Below, in pieces: positions 55,963 through 64,000 of a DNA stretch of 64,000 nucleotides. Position 1 is the stretch's first letter; each line of letters begins with the position of its first letter. The translations under genes and the position numbers were made by a program. The notes beneath the pieces were generated by a model. That model was not told where the DNA came from, made no database searches, and saw nothing but the letters and a program-made list of their open reading frames with translations. Where the stretch lies: the NCBI GenBank assembly GCA_963709765.1, contig CAVPXL010000004.1, positions 62,001-126,000 of the forward strand, read 5' to 3'. The stretch is from Roseitranquillus sp963709765. Its GTDB lineage: Bacteria > Pseudomonadota > Alphaproteobacteria > Rhodobacterales > Rhodobacteraceae.

Positions 55963-57090
55963 CTAGTGCGGCTTCATGTCGATGTTCCGGTTCGGCCGGT
56001 CACGGTGGTGCAGCGATTGGCCATCGAGGAAGACATGCACCTTGTCCGGCTTGGCGGACAGGCGCACATCCTTGCCGCGCAGGTCGGAATGGATGCCGGG
56101 CAGCTTGGCAATGACCGGATCCGCGTCGCCCGCCTTCTCGAAGTAGAGCAGCGTGACCTCGCCCAGGGCCTCGAGGATCTCGACGCGACCCTGGAAGATG
56201 AAATCATCGCCCTGCGCTTCGAGGAAGTCCTCCGGACGTACGCCGACCTTCACCTTCTTTCCCATGTCTTCCGGCAGGCTTGGGTAGTCGGAGACCGCCA
56301 TCCCGCCATCAGCCATCCGAACCACGGTCTTCGCCCCGGTCTCGACGACCTCGCCGGGCAGCAGGTTCATGGAGGGCGAGCCGATGAACTGCGCGACGAA
56401 CTCGTTCTCGGGCCGTTCGTAAAGGTCCAGCGGCGAGCCGACCTGCGCGATGCCGCCGCCGGCAAGGACGACGATCCGGCTGGCAAGGGTCATCGCCTCC
56501 ACCTGGTCGTGGGTGACATAGATCATCGTCGCGTCGGGCATCCGCTCCTTGAGCTGCGCGATCTCGATCCGGGTGGCGACGCGCAGGGCCGCGTCGAGGT
56601 TCGAGAGCGGTTCGTCAAACAGGTACACCTTCGGATCGCGCACGATGGCGCGTCCGATGGCAACGCGCTGTCGCTGGCCGCCCGAGAGCGCCTTGGGCAG
56701 GCGGTCGAGATAGGGCTCGAGCTGCAGGATGCGGGCGGCGTAGGAGACGGACTTCTCGATCTCCTCCTTGGACTTCTTCGCGATCTTGAGCGCGAAGGCC
56801 ATGTTGTCGCGAACCGTCATGTGCGGGTAGAGCGCGTAGGTCTGGAAGACCATGGCGATGCCGCGCTGCGCGGGCGGCACGTCGTTGACCACGCGCCCGT
56901 CGATCTCGAGCGTGCCGCCGGTGATCTGCTCGAGCCCGGCGATCATCCGCAGAAGGGTCGACTTGCCACAGCCGGACGGGCCGACGAAGACGATCAGTTC
57001 GCCCTTCTTGATGTCGAGGTTGATGTCCGAGAGCACCGTGACGGTGCCGCCATATGACTTTTCGACATCCTTGAGCCTTAGATCTGCCAT
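55963..57090 (-). CDS. sugar ABC transporter ATP-binding protein (AglK/UgpC/MalK-type)
   Basis: ATPase of the carbohydrate importer, 375 residues. Walker A GPSGCGKSTLLRMIAG, signature LSGGQRQRVAIGRAI and Walker B LFDEPLSNLDAALR, with the Q loop in MVFQTYALYPHMT. A C-terminal OB-fold/MalK regulatory domain of about 130 residues follows. It is the last gene of the operon (receptor, two permeases, ATPase), which matches the order aglE-F-G-K for alpha-glucosides in rhizobia. Gene symbol left empty since the sugar is unproven. Confidence 0.93.
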   Translation of the reverse strand: MADLRLKDVEKSYGGTVTVLSDINLDIKKGELIVFVGPSGCGKSTLLRMIAGLEQITGGTLEIDGRVVNDVPPAQRGIAMVFQTYALYPHMTVRDNMAFALKIAKKSKEEIEKSVSYAARILQLEPYLDRLPKALSGGQRQRVAIGRAIVRDPKVYLFDEPLSNLDAALRVATRIEIAQLKERMPDATMIYVTHDQVEAMTLASRIVVLAGGGIAQVGSPLDLYERPENEFVAQFIGSPSMNLLPGEVVETGAKTVVRMADGGMAVSDYPSLPEDMGKKVKVGVRPEDFLEAQGDDFIFQGRVEILEALGEVTLLYFEKAGDADPVIAKLPGIHSDLRGKDVRLSAKPDKVHVFLDGQSLHHRDRPNRNIDMKPH

Positions 57091-57170
57091 CGTTCCCTCC
57101 CGAAACCCATTTTGTTGTCCGGCCGTCCCGCCACCGCCGTCGCCCGGACGGCGGCCAGGACTCCCGTCTC

Positions 57171-58307
57171 CTATTTCACCGAACCCGCAAGCAGGCCGCG
57201 GACCAGGTATTTCTGCATTCCGAAGAAGACGACGAGCGGCACGAAGATCGACACGAAAGCCGAAGCCGCCAGGATCTCCCAGTCACCGCCGCGTGACCCG
57301 AGCAGTTCGCGCAGACGCCCGGTCATCACCAGCTGATCCTCGTTGTTGCCGAGGAAGACGGTCGCCACGAGCAGGTCGTTCCAGGTCCAGAGAAACTGGA
57401 AGATCGCGAACGACGCCAGTGCGGGGAAACTCAGCGGCAGGATGATCCGGGTGAAGATCTCGAAATCCGTCGCGCCGTCGACCCTGGCGCTTTCGATGAT
57501 CTCGCGCGGCAGGCCGGCGATGTAGTTGCGCAAGAGGTAGATCGCGAGCGGCATGCCGAAGGCCGTGTGCGCCAGCCAGATCCCCATGTACGACTTCCCG
57601 ATCCCGACCTCGTTGTGCAGCTTCAGGAGCGGGATCAGCGCGAGTTGCAATGGCACCACGAGCAGGCCGACGATCGCCGCGATCAGAAGCGCCCGCCCCG
57701 GAAAGTCCATCCACGCCAGGGCATAGGCCGCGAAGGCCGCCACCAGGATCGGAATGATCGTCGCCGGGATCGTCACCGTCGCAGTGTTGATGAACGACTG
57801 GCCGATGCCTTCGGAGAACAGCACCCTGTCATAGTTCTCGAAGGTGAAGACGGGCGGTGCGACAGTGGTGACGAAGAAGCGATCGCCGCGCCGGCCATCG
57901 GGCTGCTCTGCGTGCTCGATGCGGTAGTTGCCCTCGGCGTCGACGCTGTAGCGGACGCCGTCGTCTTCGGCCACGTCGCCCGGCGTGAACGCGCCCGGGT
58001 CACGCGACGAGATGCCGAAGGCGGTCACGTCGCCGCCCGATGTCCCGGCCTCGTCGAAGACATTGCCCGAGATGACCCAGACTCCGCCCTCCTCGACCGC
58101 CTCGTCGGGCGCCCTGGCGCGGAACACCTCGTTCTGCTCGGAGGCCGAGAGCGATGTCCACCAGCCCGACGACGCGATCTGGTCGCGGTCCCGGAAGGAC
58201 GAGATCAGCAGGCCGATGGTGGGGATGGTCCACACGAGGACCAGGAAAAGCACCGCAAGGTTCACGGCCCATGTGAGACGGTTCTTCTGACCGGCGATAT
58301 TGTCCAT
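57171..58307 (-). CDS. sugar ABC transporter permease with periplasmic insert (AglG/MalG-like)
   Basis: Inner-membrane permease of 378 residues with six spans. Between span 1 (LAVLFLVLVWTIPTIGLLIS) and span 2 it carries about 110 polar residues (about 45-155: SASEQNEVFRARAPDEAVEE..., GVRYSVDAEGNYRIEH). This makes it longer than MalG (~296) but similar to AglG (~380). The coupling helix EAA motif is ESARVDGATDFEIFTRIILP. The ATG overlaps the stop of the previous permease by one base (TGATG). The insert may contact the receptor. Confidence 0.92.
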   Translation of the reverse strand: MDNIAGQKNRLTWAVNLAVLFLVLVWTIPTIGLLISSFRDRDQIASSGWWTSLSASEQNEVFRARAPDEAVEEGGVWVISGNVFDEAGTSGGDVTAFGISSRDPGAFTPGDVAEDDGVRYSVDAEGNYRIEHAEQPDGRRGDRFFVTTVAPPVFTFENYDRVLFSEGIGQSFINTATVTIPATIIPILVAAFAAYALAWMDFPGRALLIAAIVGLLVVPLQLALIPLLKLHNEVGIGKSYMGIWLAHTAFGMPLAIYLLRNYIAGLPREIIESARVDGATDFEIFTRIILPLSFPALASFAIFQFLWTWNDLLVATVFLGNNEDQLVMTGRLRELLGSRGGDWEILAASAFVSIFVPLVVFFGMQKYLVRGLLAGSVK

Positions 58308-59299
58308 CAGCGCATCTCCTTGCGGGCCTGCTGGATGTTCCAGATCATGATCGGCACGACGAGCACCATGATGACCAGCGCCACGGTCGAGGCGCGGCCG
58401 GTGTCGTTGCCCCGGAACATCCAGTCGAACATGAGGTTGGCGAGCACCTGGCTGCCCCACTGGCCGTTGGTCATGGCCAGAACGATGTCGAAGACCTTGA
58501 GCACGAGGATCGTGATCGTGGTCCAGACAACCGCGATCGTCCCCCAGATCTGCGGCACCTTGATCTTCCAGAAGACCTGCATCGGGCTCGCACCATCGAG
58601 GATCGCGGCCTCCACGGTCTCTTCGGGGATGCCGCGCAGCGCCGCCGACAGGATCACCATCGCGAAGCCGGTCTGGATCCAGACCAGGATGATCATCAGG
58701 AAGAAGTTGTTCCAGAACGGCGTGGTGATCCAGGCCTGCGGATCGCCGCCGAAGCCCACGATGATCGCGTTCAGCAGACCGATCTGGTCGCTGTCCGTAC
58801 CACGGTAGTCATAGACGAACTTCCAGATCACCGAGGCGCCGACGAAGCTGATCGCCATCGGCATGAAGATCAGCGACTTGGCGAGGTTGCCCCACTTGAT
58901 CCGGTCCGTCAGCGCCGCCGCGAGCAGACCGAGAAACGTCGCGGCCGCCGGCACGACCAGCAGCCACAGGAAGTTGTTTCTGAGCGATTCCAGAAACTTG
59001 TCGTCGCCGGCCAACCAGACGTAATTGTCGAGGCCGACGAACTCCTCCCCGGTCGCATTGTGCAGCGACAACCAGACGGAGTTGAAGACCGGATAGACCA
59101 GGTAGACGCTCAGCACGAAGATCGCCGGAAACAGGAAAAGCCAGGGGCGTATGGCGTTGGCCTTGTTGATGTTGTTGCCCGCGTTCGGCCCGCGGTTCGG
59201 AAATATCCGGTCGAGCAGGACGTTGGACAGGTAGAAGTATCCAACGCATCCGAGGACGCCGATGACCATCGTCAGTATTGCCCAGAACAGCTGTTGCAT
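58307..59299 (-). CDS. sugar ABC transporter permease (AglF/MalF-like)
   Basis: First permease of the importer, 330 residues with about seven or eight spans: an extra N-terminal span (FWAILTMVIGVLGCVGYFYL) then the six core helices. EAA motif: VEAAILDGASPMQVFWKIKVP. The start lies 89 bases after the receptor gene, and the gene is followed by the second permease with a one-base overlap. Its length and N-terminal span fit AglF rather than MalF. Confidence 0.93.
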   Translation of the reverse strand: MQQLFWAILTMVIGVLGCVGYFYLSNVLLDRIFPNRGPNAGNNINKANAIRPWLFLFPAIFVLSVYLVYPVFNSVWLSLHNATGEEFVGLDNYVWLAGDDKFLESLRNNFLWLLVVPAAATFLGLLAAALTDRIKWGNLAKSLIFMPMAISFVGASVIWKFVYDYRGTDSDQIGLLNAIIVGFGGDPQAWITTPFWNNFFLMIILVWIQTGFAMVILSAALRGIPEETVEAAILDGASPMQVFWKIKVPQIWGTIAVVWTTITILVLKVFDIVLAMTNGQWGSQVLANLMFDWMFRGNDTGRASTVALVIMVLVVPIMIWNIQQARKEMR

Positions 59300-59388
59300 C
59301 GCGTTCCCTCCCTGTTTCCATTACCCGGTCTGCGGCCGGGCTTGATGCCCCGGCGGCCGGAACCGCCGGGGAAAGGTCGACTCGGGGA

Positions 59389-60741
59389 CTACTTGATCGA
59401 CTGCCACGTGTTCTGGATCGAGCTCGCCACGTCCTCGGCGCTGGCGCCGCCGACATAGTCCACCATTCCGGTCCAGAAGGCGCCCGCGCCGATCGGGCCG
59501 GGCATCAGGTCCGAGCCGTCGAAGCGGAAGGTGTCGGCGTCCAGCAGGATCTCGTTCATGCCGCGCAGGGTCGGATCCCCGAAGAGATCGAGATTGACCC
59601 CGGTGTGCGGCGTCAGGAAGCCCGCCTGCGCCATCCAGATCTCGTGCGCGATCGGCGTCTGCAGGAACTCGATGATGGCGTCGGTCACGTCGTTGGCCTC
59701 GGTGATGCCCCAGACCGTTCCGGCGCCCAGCACCGGCTTGCCGAGCCCGGCCTCCTCGGAAGCCGGGAAGTAGAAGAAGTCGGCGTCGACGCCGACCTCG
59801 GTATCCTCGGGGAAGAACGACGGGATGAAGCTCGCCTGCTTGTGCATGAAGCATTCGGGCGGCGAGGCGAAGAGGCCCTTGGGGCTGTCGCGGAAATCGG
59901 TGGACGACACCGCCTGCGCGCCGCCGGCCACGAAGTCGTCGTTCTTGGCGAAGTAGCCGAACTCGTCGATCGCCGCGACCACCCGCGGGTCGTCGAAGGG
60001 GATCTCGTTGGACACCCACTGGTCGTAGACCTCGGGCGGCTGGGTCCGCAGCATCAGATCCTCGACCCAGTCCGTCGCGGGCCAGCCGGTCGCGCCACCG
60101 GACCCGAGTCCGATGCACCACGGCGTTTCGCCATCCTCGACGATCTGCTCGGTGAGCGCCTTGAGTTCCTCGTAGGTCTCCGGCACGTCGTAGCCGAAAT
60201 CGTCAAAGTTGTCGGGCACATACCAGATCAGCGACTTCACATCGACCTTGTAGAAGAAACCGTAGAGATCTTCCTCCCCGTCCTTGCCCGGCACGGTCGC
60301 CAGATCGACCCAGCTGTCGCCCGCGGCGTAATTCTCGCGGATCCAGTCGGCCGTGCCCTCGGGCATCGGCTCCAGCAGGCCGCGGCCGGCCATGTCGGCC
60401 AGAAGACCGGGCTGCGGGAAGACGGCGATGTTGGGCGGGCTGCCCGCCTCGCTGTCGATGACGATCTGCTGCTCGAAGCTGTCGGAGCCCGAATAGGTGA
60501 CGTTGGCCCCCGTCGCCTCGTTGAAATAGGCCACCACGCTGTCGGCGTACTCCTTGTCGGGGCCAAGCCACGGACCGAAGATCCGCGCGGACTTGCCCGA
60601 CAGGTCATGGCTGTCGGCGAACTCGTTGAAGCTGTCCCAGTGGAAATCGCCTTCCCCGATCGCGAACGGCAGGTCCTGTGCCTGGGCCATGCCGGTGGCA
60701 AGGGCCGCCGTCGCGACGGCGCCAAAGAAACGAGATTTCAT
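59389..60741 (-). CDS. sugar ABC transporter substrate-binding protein (AglE-like)
   Basis: Periplasmic receptor of 450 residues. The signal peptide is cut after MAQA (residue 21), followed by DLPFAIGEGDFHWDSF. The two-lobe family 1 extracellular binding fold shows in SARIFGPWLGPDKEY, NIAVFPQPGLLADMAGRG and VVAAIDEFGYFAK. GIGLGSGGATGWPATDWVED holds aromatic sugar contacts. AGGGAGG lies before the ATG at 60741. It is divergent from the glycosidase-kinase pair, so all six genes probably serve one glucoside. Confidence 0.92.
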   Translation of the reverse strand: MKSRFFGAVATAALATGMAQAQDLPFAIGEGDFHWDSFNEFADSHDLSGKSARIFGPWLGPDKEYADSVVAYFNEATGANVTYSGSDSFEQQIVIDSEAGSPPNIAVFPQPGLLADMAGRGLLEPMPEGTADWIRENYAAGDSWVDLATVPGKDGEEDLYGFFYKVDVKSLIWYVPDNFDDFGYDVPETYEELKALTEQIVEDGETPWCIGLGSGGATGWPATDWVEDLMLRTQPPEVYDQWVSNEIPFDDPRVVAAIDEFGYFAKNDDFVAGGAQAVSSTDFRDSPKGLFASPPECFMHKQASFIPSFFPEDTEVGVDADFFYFPASEEAGLGKPVLGAGTVWGITEANDVTDAIIEFLQTPIAHEIWMAQAGFLTPHTGVNLDLFGDPTLRGMNEILLDADTFRFDGSDLMPGPIGAGAFWTGMVDYVGGASAEDVASSIQNTWQSIK

Positions 60742-60991
60742 GCCTATCCTCCCTGTACGTGCGTTCTGCACATCTTGTCCGATTCCTTCCGCCGGACCCG
60801 GCAGTTCCGGCGCCGGCGACTGACGCGAAGCCTTGCGGAACCCCGTCGGCCTGTCAACGCGCCTGTGCCGTCGGAAGCCTTGGAGAATCGGGGGCTTCGC
60901 TGCGTCTGCGAAAAGAACCCCGGGGTTGCGCAGCCTGCCAAGCGTAGGTCATTCATGGGCAGCACGGGCGTGTTGCGAGCGGGGGGCAAGG

Positions 60992-62317
60992 ATGCTGACG
61001 GCGCGAAGAAGCGAGTTTCCCTCCGGTTTCCTCTTCGGCGCGGCGACGTCGGCCTACCAGATCGAGGGCCACGGACAGGGCGGCGCCGGCAGCACCCACT
61101 GGGACACCTTCGCCGCCACCCCCGGCAACGTCGTGCGCGCCGAGGACGGCCGCGTCGCGTGCGACCATTACCACCGCTACGAGGAAGACTTCGATCTGCT
61201 GGCGGGCGCGCATTTCGACGTCTACCGCTTCTCGACAAGCTGGGCGCGGGTCATGCCCGAGGGGCGCGGCGCGCCGAACCCCGAGGGGCTCGACTTCTAC
61301 GACCGGCTGGTGGACGCGATGCTGGCGCGCGGGCTCAGGCCGGCCGCGACACTCTACCACTGGGAGCTGCCCTCGCCGCTTGCCGACCTCGGCGGCTGGC
61401 GCAACCGCGACGTGGCGGGCTGGTTCGCCGACTTCACCGAGATCATCATGGGCCGCATCGGCGATCGCGTCTGGTCGGCCGCCCCGATCAACGAGTTCTG
61501 GTGCGTTGCCTGGCTCTCGCACTTCCTCGGCGCCCACGCGCCGGGCCTGCGCGACATCCGCGCCACCGCCCGCGCCATGCACCACGTCCTGCTGGCCCAC
61601 GGCCGCTCGATCGAGGCGATGCGGGCGCTCGGCATGTCCAACCTCGGCGCGGTCTGCAATCTCGAATGGGCCGAACCGGCCGACGACAGCGACGCCGCGC
61701 GCGAGGCCGCCGCGCTCTACGACGCCTATTACAACCGCTTCTTCGTGTCTGGCATCTTCAAGGGCAGCTACCCGCAAGCCGTGCTCGACGGCTTCGGCGC
61801 CCACATGCCCGAGGGCTGGCAGGACGACATGGCCACGATCGGCCAGCCGGTCGACTGGCTCGGGATCAACTACTACACCCGCAAGCTGATCGCGCCCGAC
61901 GACGGCCCCTGGCCGCATCACCACGAGGTCGAGGGCCCGCTGCCCAAGACCGCGATGGGCTGGGAGATCTACCCGCAGGGGCTGCACGACTTCCTCGTGC
62001 GCTGTCACGAGGAATATGCGCAGGGCCTGCCGATCTACGTCACCGAGAACGGGCTCGCCTCGCCCGACCGGCTCGAGGATGGCGCGGTCGCCGATCCCGA
62101 CCGGATCGCCTATGTCGATGCCCACCTCGCGCAGGTCCGCCGCGCGCTCGACGCCGGCGTGCCGGTGGCGGGCTACTTCGTCTGGTCGCTGCTCGACAAT
62201 TACGAATGGGCGCTCGGCTACGAGAAGCGGTTCGGCCTCGTCCACGTGGATTTCGACACGCTCGAGCGCACCCCCAAGGCGTCGTTCGCGGCGCTCGCCC
62301 GGGCGCTGGCGACATGA
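60992..62317 (+). CDS. glycoside hydrolase family 1 (beta-glucosidase-like)
   Basis: Retaining glycosidase of 441 residues in the cytoplasm (no signal peptide). It starts FPSGFLFGAATSAYQIEG, the GH1 N-terminal signature. Acid/base Glu168 sits in APINEFWCVAW, where almost all GH1 enzymes have NEP, so the proline is replaced by Phe. Nucleophile Glu352 is in YVTENGLASPD and the C-terminal YFVWSLLDNYEWALGY is normal. The ATG at 60992 gives a start close to the domain. It overlaps the glucokinase by four bases. With an alpha-glucoside-type importer next door the true linkage cleaved is open. Confidence 0.92.
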   Translation: MLTARRSEFPSGFLFGAATSAYQIEGHGQGGAGSTHWDTFAATPGNVVRAEDGRVACDHYHRYEEDFDLLAGAHFDVYRFSTSWARVMPEGRGAPNPEGLDFYDRLVDAMLARGLRPAATLYHWELPSPLADLGGWRNRDVAGWFADFTEIIMGRIGDRVWSAAPINEFWCVAWLSHFLGAHAPGLRDIRATARAMHHVLLAHGRSIEAMRALGMSNLGAVCNLEWAEPADDSDAAREAAALYDAYYNRFFVSGIFKGSYPQAVLDGFGAHMPEGWQDDMATIGQPVDWLGINYYTRKLIAPDDGPWPHHHEVEGPLPKTAMGWEIYPQGLHDFLVRCHEEYAQGLPIYVTENGLASPDRLEDGAVADPDRIAYVDAHLAQVRRALDAGVPVAGYFVWSLLDNYEWALGYEKRFGLVHVDFDTLERTPKASFAALARALAT

Positions 62318-63282
62318 CCGGCCGCGACACCCACGCCCTTGTGGCCGATATCGGCGGCACCAACACCCGGGTCGCGCTGGCTGACGGCCCCCGGCTGATC
62401 CCGGGCAGCATCCGCCGCTACCGCAACGCCCATTTCCGCGGCCTGCCCGATGTGCTGTCGGAATACCTGGCCGAGGTCGGCGAGGGCCGGCCCTGCCACG
62501 GAGCCTGCGTCGCGGCGGCGGGCCCGGTGCGCGACGGGCGCGCCGAATTGACCAACCTCGACTGGATCATCGACCCCGAGACGGTCGGCGAAACCACGGG
62601 CGCCAGTACCGTCGCGGTGCTCAACGACCTGCAGGCACAGGGCCACGCGATCGGCCATGTGGACCCGACCCTTCTGACCACGATCGTCGAGGGGCGCACG
62701 GCGCCCGAGCACGCCACCAAGCTCGTCATCGGCGTCGGCACGGGGTTCAACGCCGCGCCGGTCTTCGAAACCCGGTCGGGCCGCGACGTGCCGCCCTCCG
62801 AATCCGGCCACGCCTCGCTCCCCGTCCACGGCGCGGGCGACCTCCCCCTCTTCGCCTTCCTGGCGCGTGAAAAGGGATTCGTCTCGGTCGAGGACGTGCT
62901 CTCCGGGCGCGGCCTGGAAAACGTCCGCCGCTGGCTTGCGGTCGCGGCGGGCGGAACCGCCGCCCCCGACAGCGCCGCGATCATGACCGCCTGCGCCGAT
63001 GGCAGCGATCCGCTGGCCCGCGAGGCCGTCCGCCTCTTCGTCCGCACCCTGGGAATCGCGGCCGGCAACCTGGCGCTGATGTATCTGCCCTTCGGCGGCG
63101 TCCACCTGGTCGGCGGCATGTCGCGCGCCGTGTTGCCCTACCTCGACGAGGTCTTTGTCGGCGCGTTTCGCGAAAAGGGACAATTCGCCGCTTTCATGCA
63201 GGATTTTCCCGTCCTCGTGGTCGAAGACGATTACGCCGCCCTCGTCGGATGCGCCTCGCATCTCGCGCACAGGCTGGCCTGA
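62314..63282 (+). CDS. glk: glucokinase (Glk family)
   Basis: Phosphorylates glucose freed by the glycosidase. The 322-residue protein has the ATP site ALVADIGGTNTRVAL, the sugar site LTNLDWIIDPE and VAVLNDLQAQGHAIG, then GVGTGFNAAPVFE and PSESGHASLP (the His/Glu contacts of the Glk family), and GGVHLVGGMSRAVLP near the end. It is the Glk (A-type) fold, without the ROK metal motif. The ATG overlaps the glycosidase stop by four bases, so the two are made together. Confidence 0.92.
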   Translation: MTGRDTHALVADIGGTNTRVALADGPRLIPGSIRRYRNAHFRGLPDVLSEYLAEVGEGRPCHGACVAAAGPVRDGRAELTNLDWIIDPETVGETTGASTVAVLNDLQAQGHAIGHVDPTLLTTIVEGRTAPEHATKLVIGVGTGFNAAPVFETRSGRDVPPSESGHASLPVHGAGDLPLFAFLAREKGFVSVEDVLSGRGLENVRRWLAVAAGGTAAPDSAAIMTACADGSDPLAREAVRLFVRTLGIAAGNLALMYLPFGGVHLVGGMSRAVLPYLDEVFVGAFREKGQFAAFMQDFPVLVVEDDYAALVGCASHLAHRLA

Positions 63283-63406
63283 GACGCATTTTCTCGCGTT
63301 GCTAACCCCGCCTTAACGGAGCGCCCGCTAATCCCTGCGCCGTGACCGATGCATGCAGGGACCAGCGACACATGCGACTGACCCAGAAGATTTCCGGAGG
63401 CGCGCG

Positions 63407-63685
63407 ATGAGCGATCGCCTCCCTCTCAACGCCAAGCTCGACCTCAAGGGGGCGACCGCCCTGGCCGACGAGCTGCGCGCCCGCCGCGGCGCCGATCTGA
63501 TCCTCGATGCCAGCGCGACCAAGCATATCGGCGCATCCGGCGTTCAGGTCCTGCTCTCGGCCGTTGCCAGCTGGGCCGCGGACGGTCACCGCATTTCACT
63601 CGCGGATGTGAGCGACGCCTGCGTCGATCAGCTCCATCTGCTCGGATTCTCGCCTGAAAGCCTTATGACAGGAGACACGGCATGA
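63407..63685 (+). CDS. STAS-domain protein
   Basis: A 92-residue STAS-like protein (MSDRLPLNAKLDLKGATALA..., DASATKHIGASGVQVLLSA). It has the strand-helix pattern of anti-anti-sigma factors, with the GASG loop where those are phosphorylated on serine, here Ser in IGASGV. GGAGG lies before the ATG at 63407. It overlaps the CheY gene by four bases (ATGA). STAS-CheY pairs often precede cheA in Rhodobacterales chemotaxis clusters, which would continue beyond the window. Confidence 0.85.
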   Translation: MSDRLPLNAKLDLKGATALADELRARRGADLILDASATKHIGASGVQVLLSAVASWAADGHRISLADVSDACVDQLHLLGFSPESLMTGDTA

Positions 63686-64000
63686 GCCTGAAGGTTCTCG
63701 CGGTCGACGACAGCCGCACGATGCGCGACATGCTGCGCCTCGCACTCACCGAAGCGGGCATCGAAGCCCACACCGCCGACGACGGCGTCCACGGCCTCGA
63801 GGTCCTCGACGGCCTGGAGCCGGACGCGATCATCACCGACGTCAACATGCCCCGCATGGACGGTTTCGGCTTCATCGACGCGGTCCGCGCCAACGATGAA
63901 TACACCGGCATCCCGATTCTTGTGCTGACCACCGAAAGCGCGCCCGAGCTCAAGGCCCGCGCACGCGACAAGGGCGCCACCGGCTGGATCGTCAAGCCCT
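63682..64000 (+). CDS. CheY-like response regulator (partial, runs off the window)
   Basis: Single receiver domain starting MSLKVLAVDDSRTMRDMLRLAL. The acidic pair is DD at residues 9-10 of this chain, the phosphoacceptor Asp is in AIITDVNMPRMDGFGFI, the Thr is in ILVLTTESAPE and the Lys in GWIVKP. The last codons are beyond base 64000, so length is unknown. It is coupled to the STAS gene and probably switches motor direction or another chemotaxis output. Confidence 0.9.
   Translation, partial: MSLKVLAVDDSRTMRDMLRLALTEAGIEAHTADDGVHGLEVLDGLEPDAIITDVNMPRMDGFGFIDAVRANDEYTGIPILVLTTESAPELKARARDKGATGWIVKP

Noticed and set aside
60827..60882. Repeated GAAGCCTTG (60827 and 60874) as sugar operon operator
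   Set aside because: Only two short direct copies 47 bases apart, without palindrome; no LacI-type gene in the window to support it.
59278..62313. Very long plus-strand open frame upstream of the glucokinase start
   Set aside because: It runs antisense to the sugar receptor gene and through the glycosidase in another frame. Only the part from 62314 matches a family, and it is coupled to the glycosidase stop.

Overview
The window reads as chromosome of a high-GC alphaproteobacterium, most likely from the Rhodobacterales/roseobacter group. The clues are a suf operon headed by an IscR that lacks the usual cluster cysteines, an Irr-type palindrome in front of it, a CckA hybrid kinase, TRAP-TAXI and tripartite tricarboxylate transporters, an AglEFGK-type sugar ABC system and strong G/C third-position bias. 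Species cannot be named from the sequence alone.

Layout. 0-5.1 kb: envelope genes (lpxD, an acyl carrier protein and a ketoacyl synthase in one minus-strand cluster, an L,D-transpeptidase, and a divergent Tat-exported M15/DUF882 peptidase). 5.2-12.4 kb: a carboxylate uptake and CoA-activation module (two enoyl-CoA hydratases, a class III CoA-transferase, a GntR regulator with a clear operator, TctC-TctB-TctA and a hotdog thioesterase). 12.6-18.3 kb: a class III aminotransferase, then a TRAP-TAXI receptor, fused permease and universal stress protein. 18.3-30.8 kb: a surface-protein export locus, consisting of a LuxR-type regulator with a degenerate receiver and a partner gene, divergent from a ~979-residue acidic repeat protein, a second repeat-bearing protein, a type I secretion ABC ATPase, an HlyD adaptor and an unusual AAA-transmembrane-Sel1 protein. 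It is followed by tRNA-Arg(CCG). 31.0-39.1 kb: a ten-gene Fe-S assembly operon (iscR, cysteine desulfurase, sufB, small ORF, YbjQ-like, sufC, sufD, two YIP1-like genes, sufS) behind an Irr-like box that overlaps a promoter. 39.1-45.6 kb: hydrolase, WrbA-like flavoprotein, icd, MscS channel, typA and a DUF1330 protein. 45.7-55.1 kb: alaS, recA, cckA, rsmB and guaB. 55.1-63.3 kb: HpaI-type aldolase, an AglEFGK-type alpha-glucoside/disaccharide importer and a divergent glycosidase-glucokinase pair that together take up, hydrolyse and phosphorylate a glucoside. From 63.4 kb: the start of a STAS/CheY operon, cut by the window edge.

Most novel candidate: the 18.3-30.8 kb locus. It has the export machinery of a type I secretion system (without the outer-membrane protein), two long putative cargo proteins with no signal peptide and internal repeats, an inner-membrane ATPase with a periplasmic Sel1-like part, and a CsgD-like regulator. 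Its function is inferred, not shown.

Caution: four genes (GntR regulator, acidic repeat protein, alaS, cckA) carry five frame breaks. Every one is repaired by deleting one base from a run of two or three identical bases. Because alaS is essential and all five errors have the same sign, I think assembly or sequencing error is more likely than real mutation.
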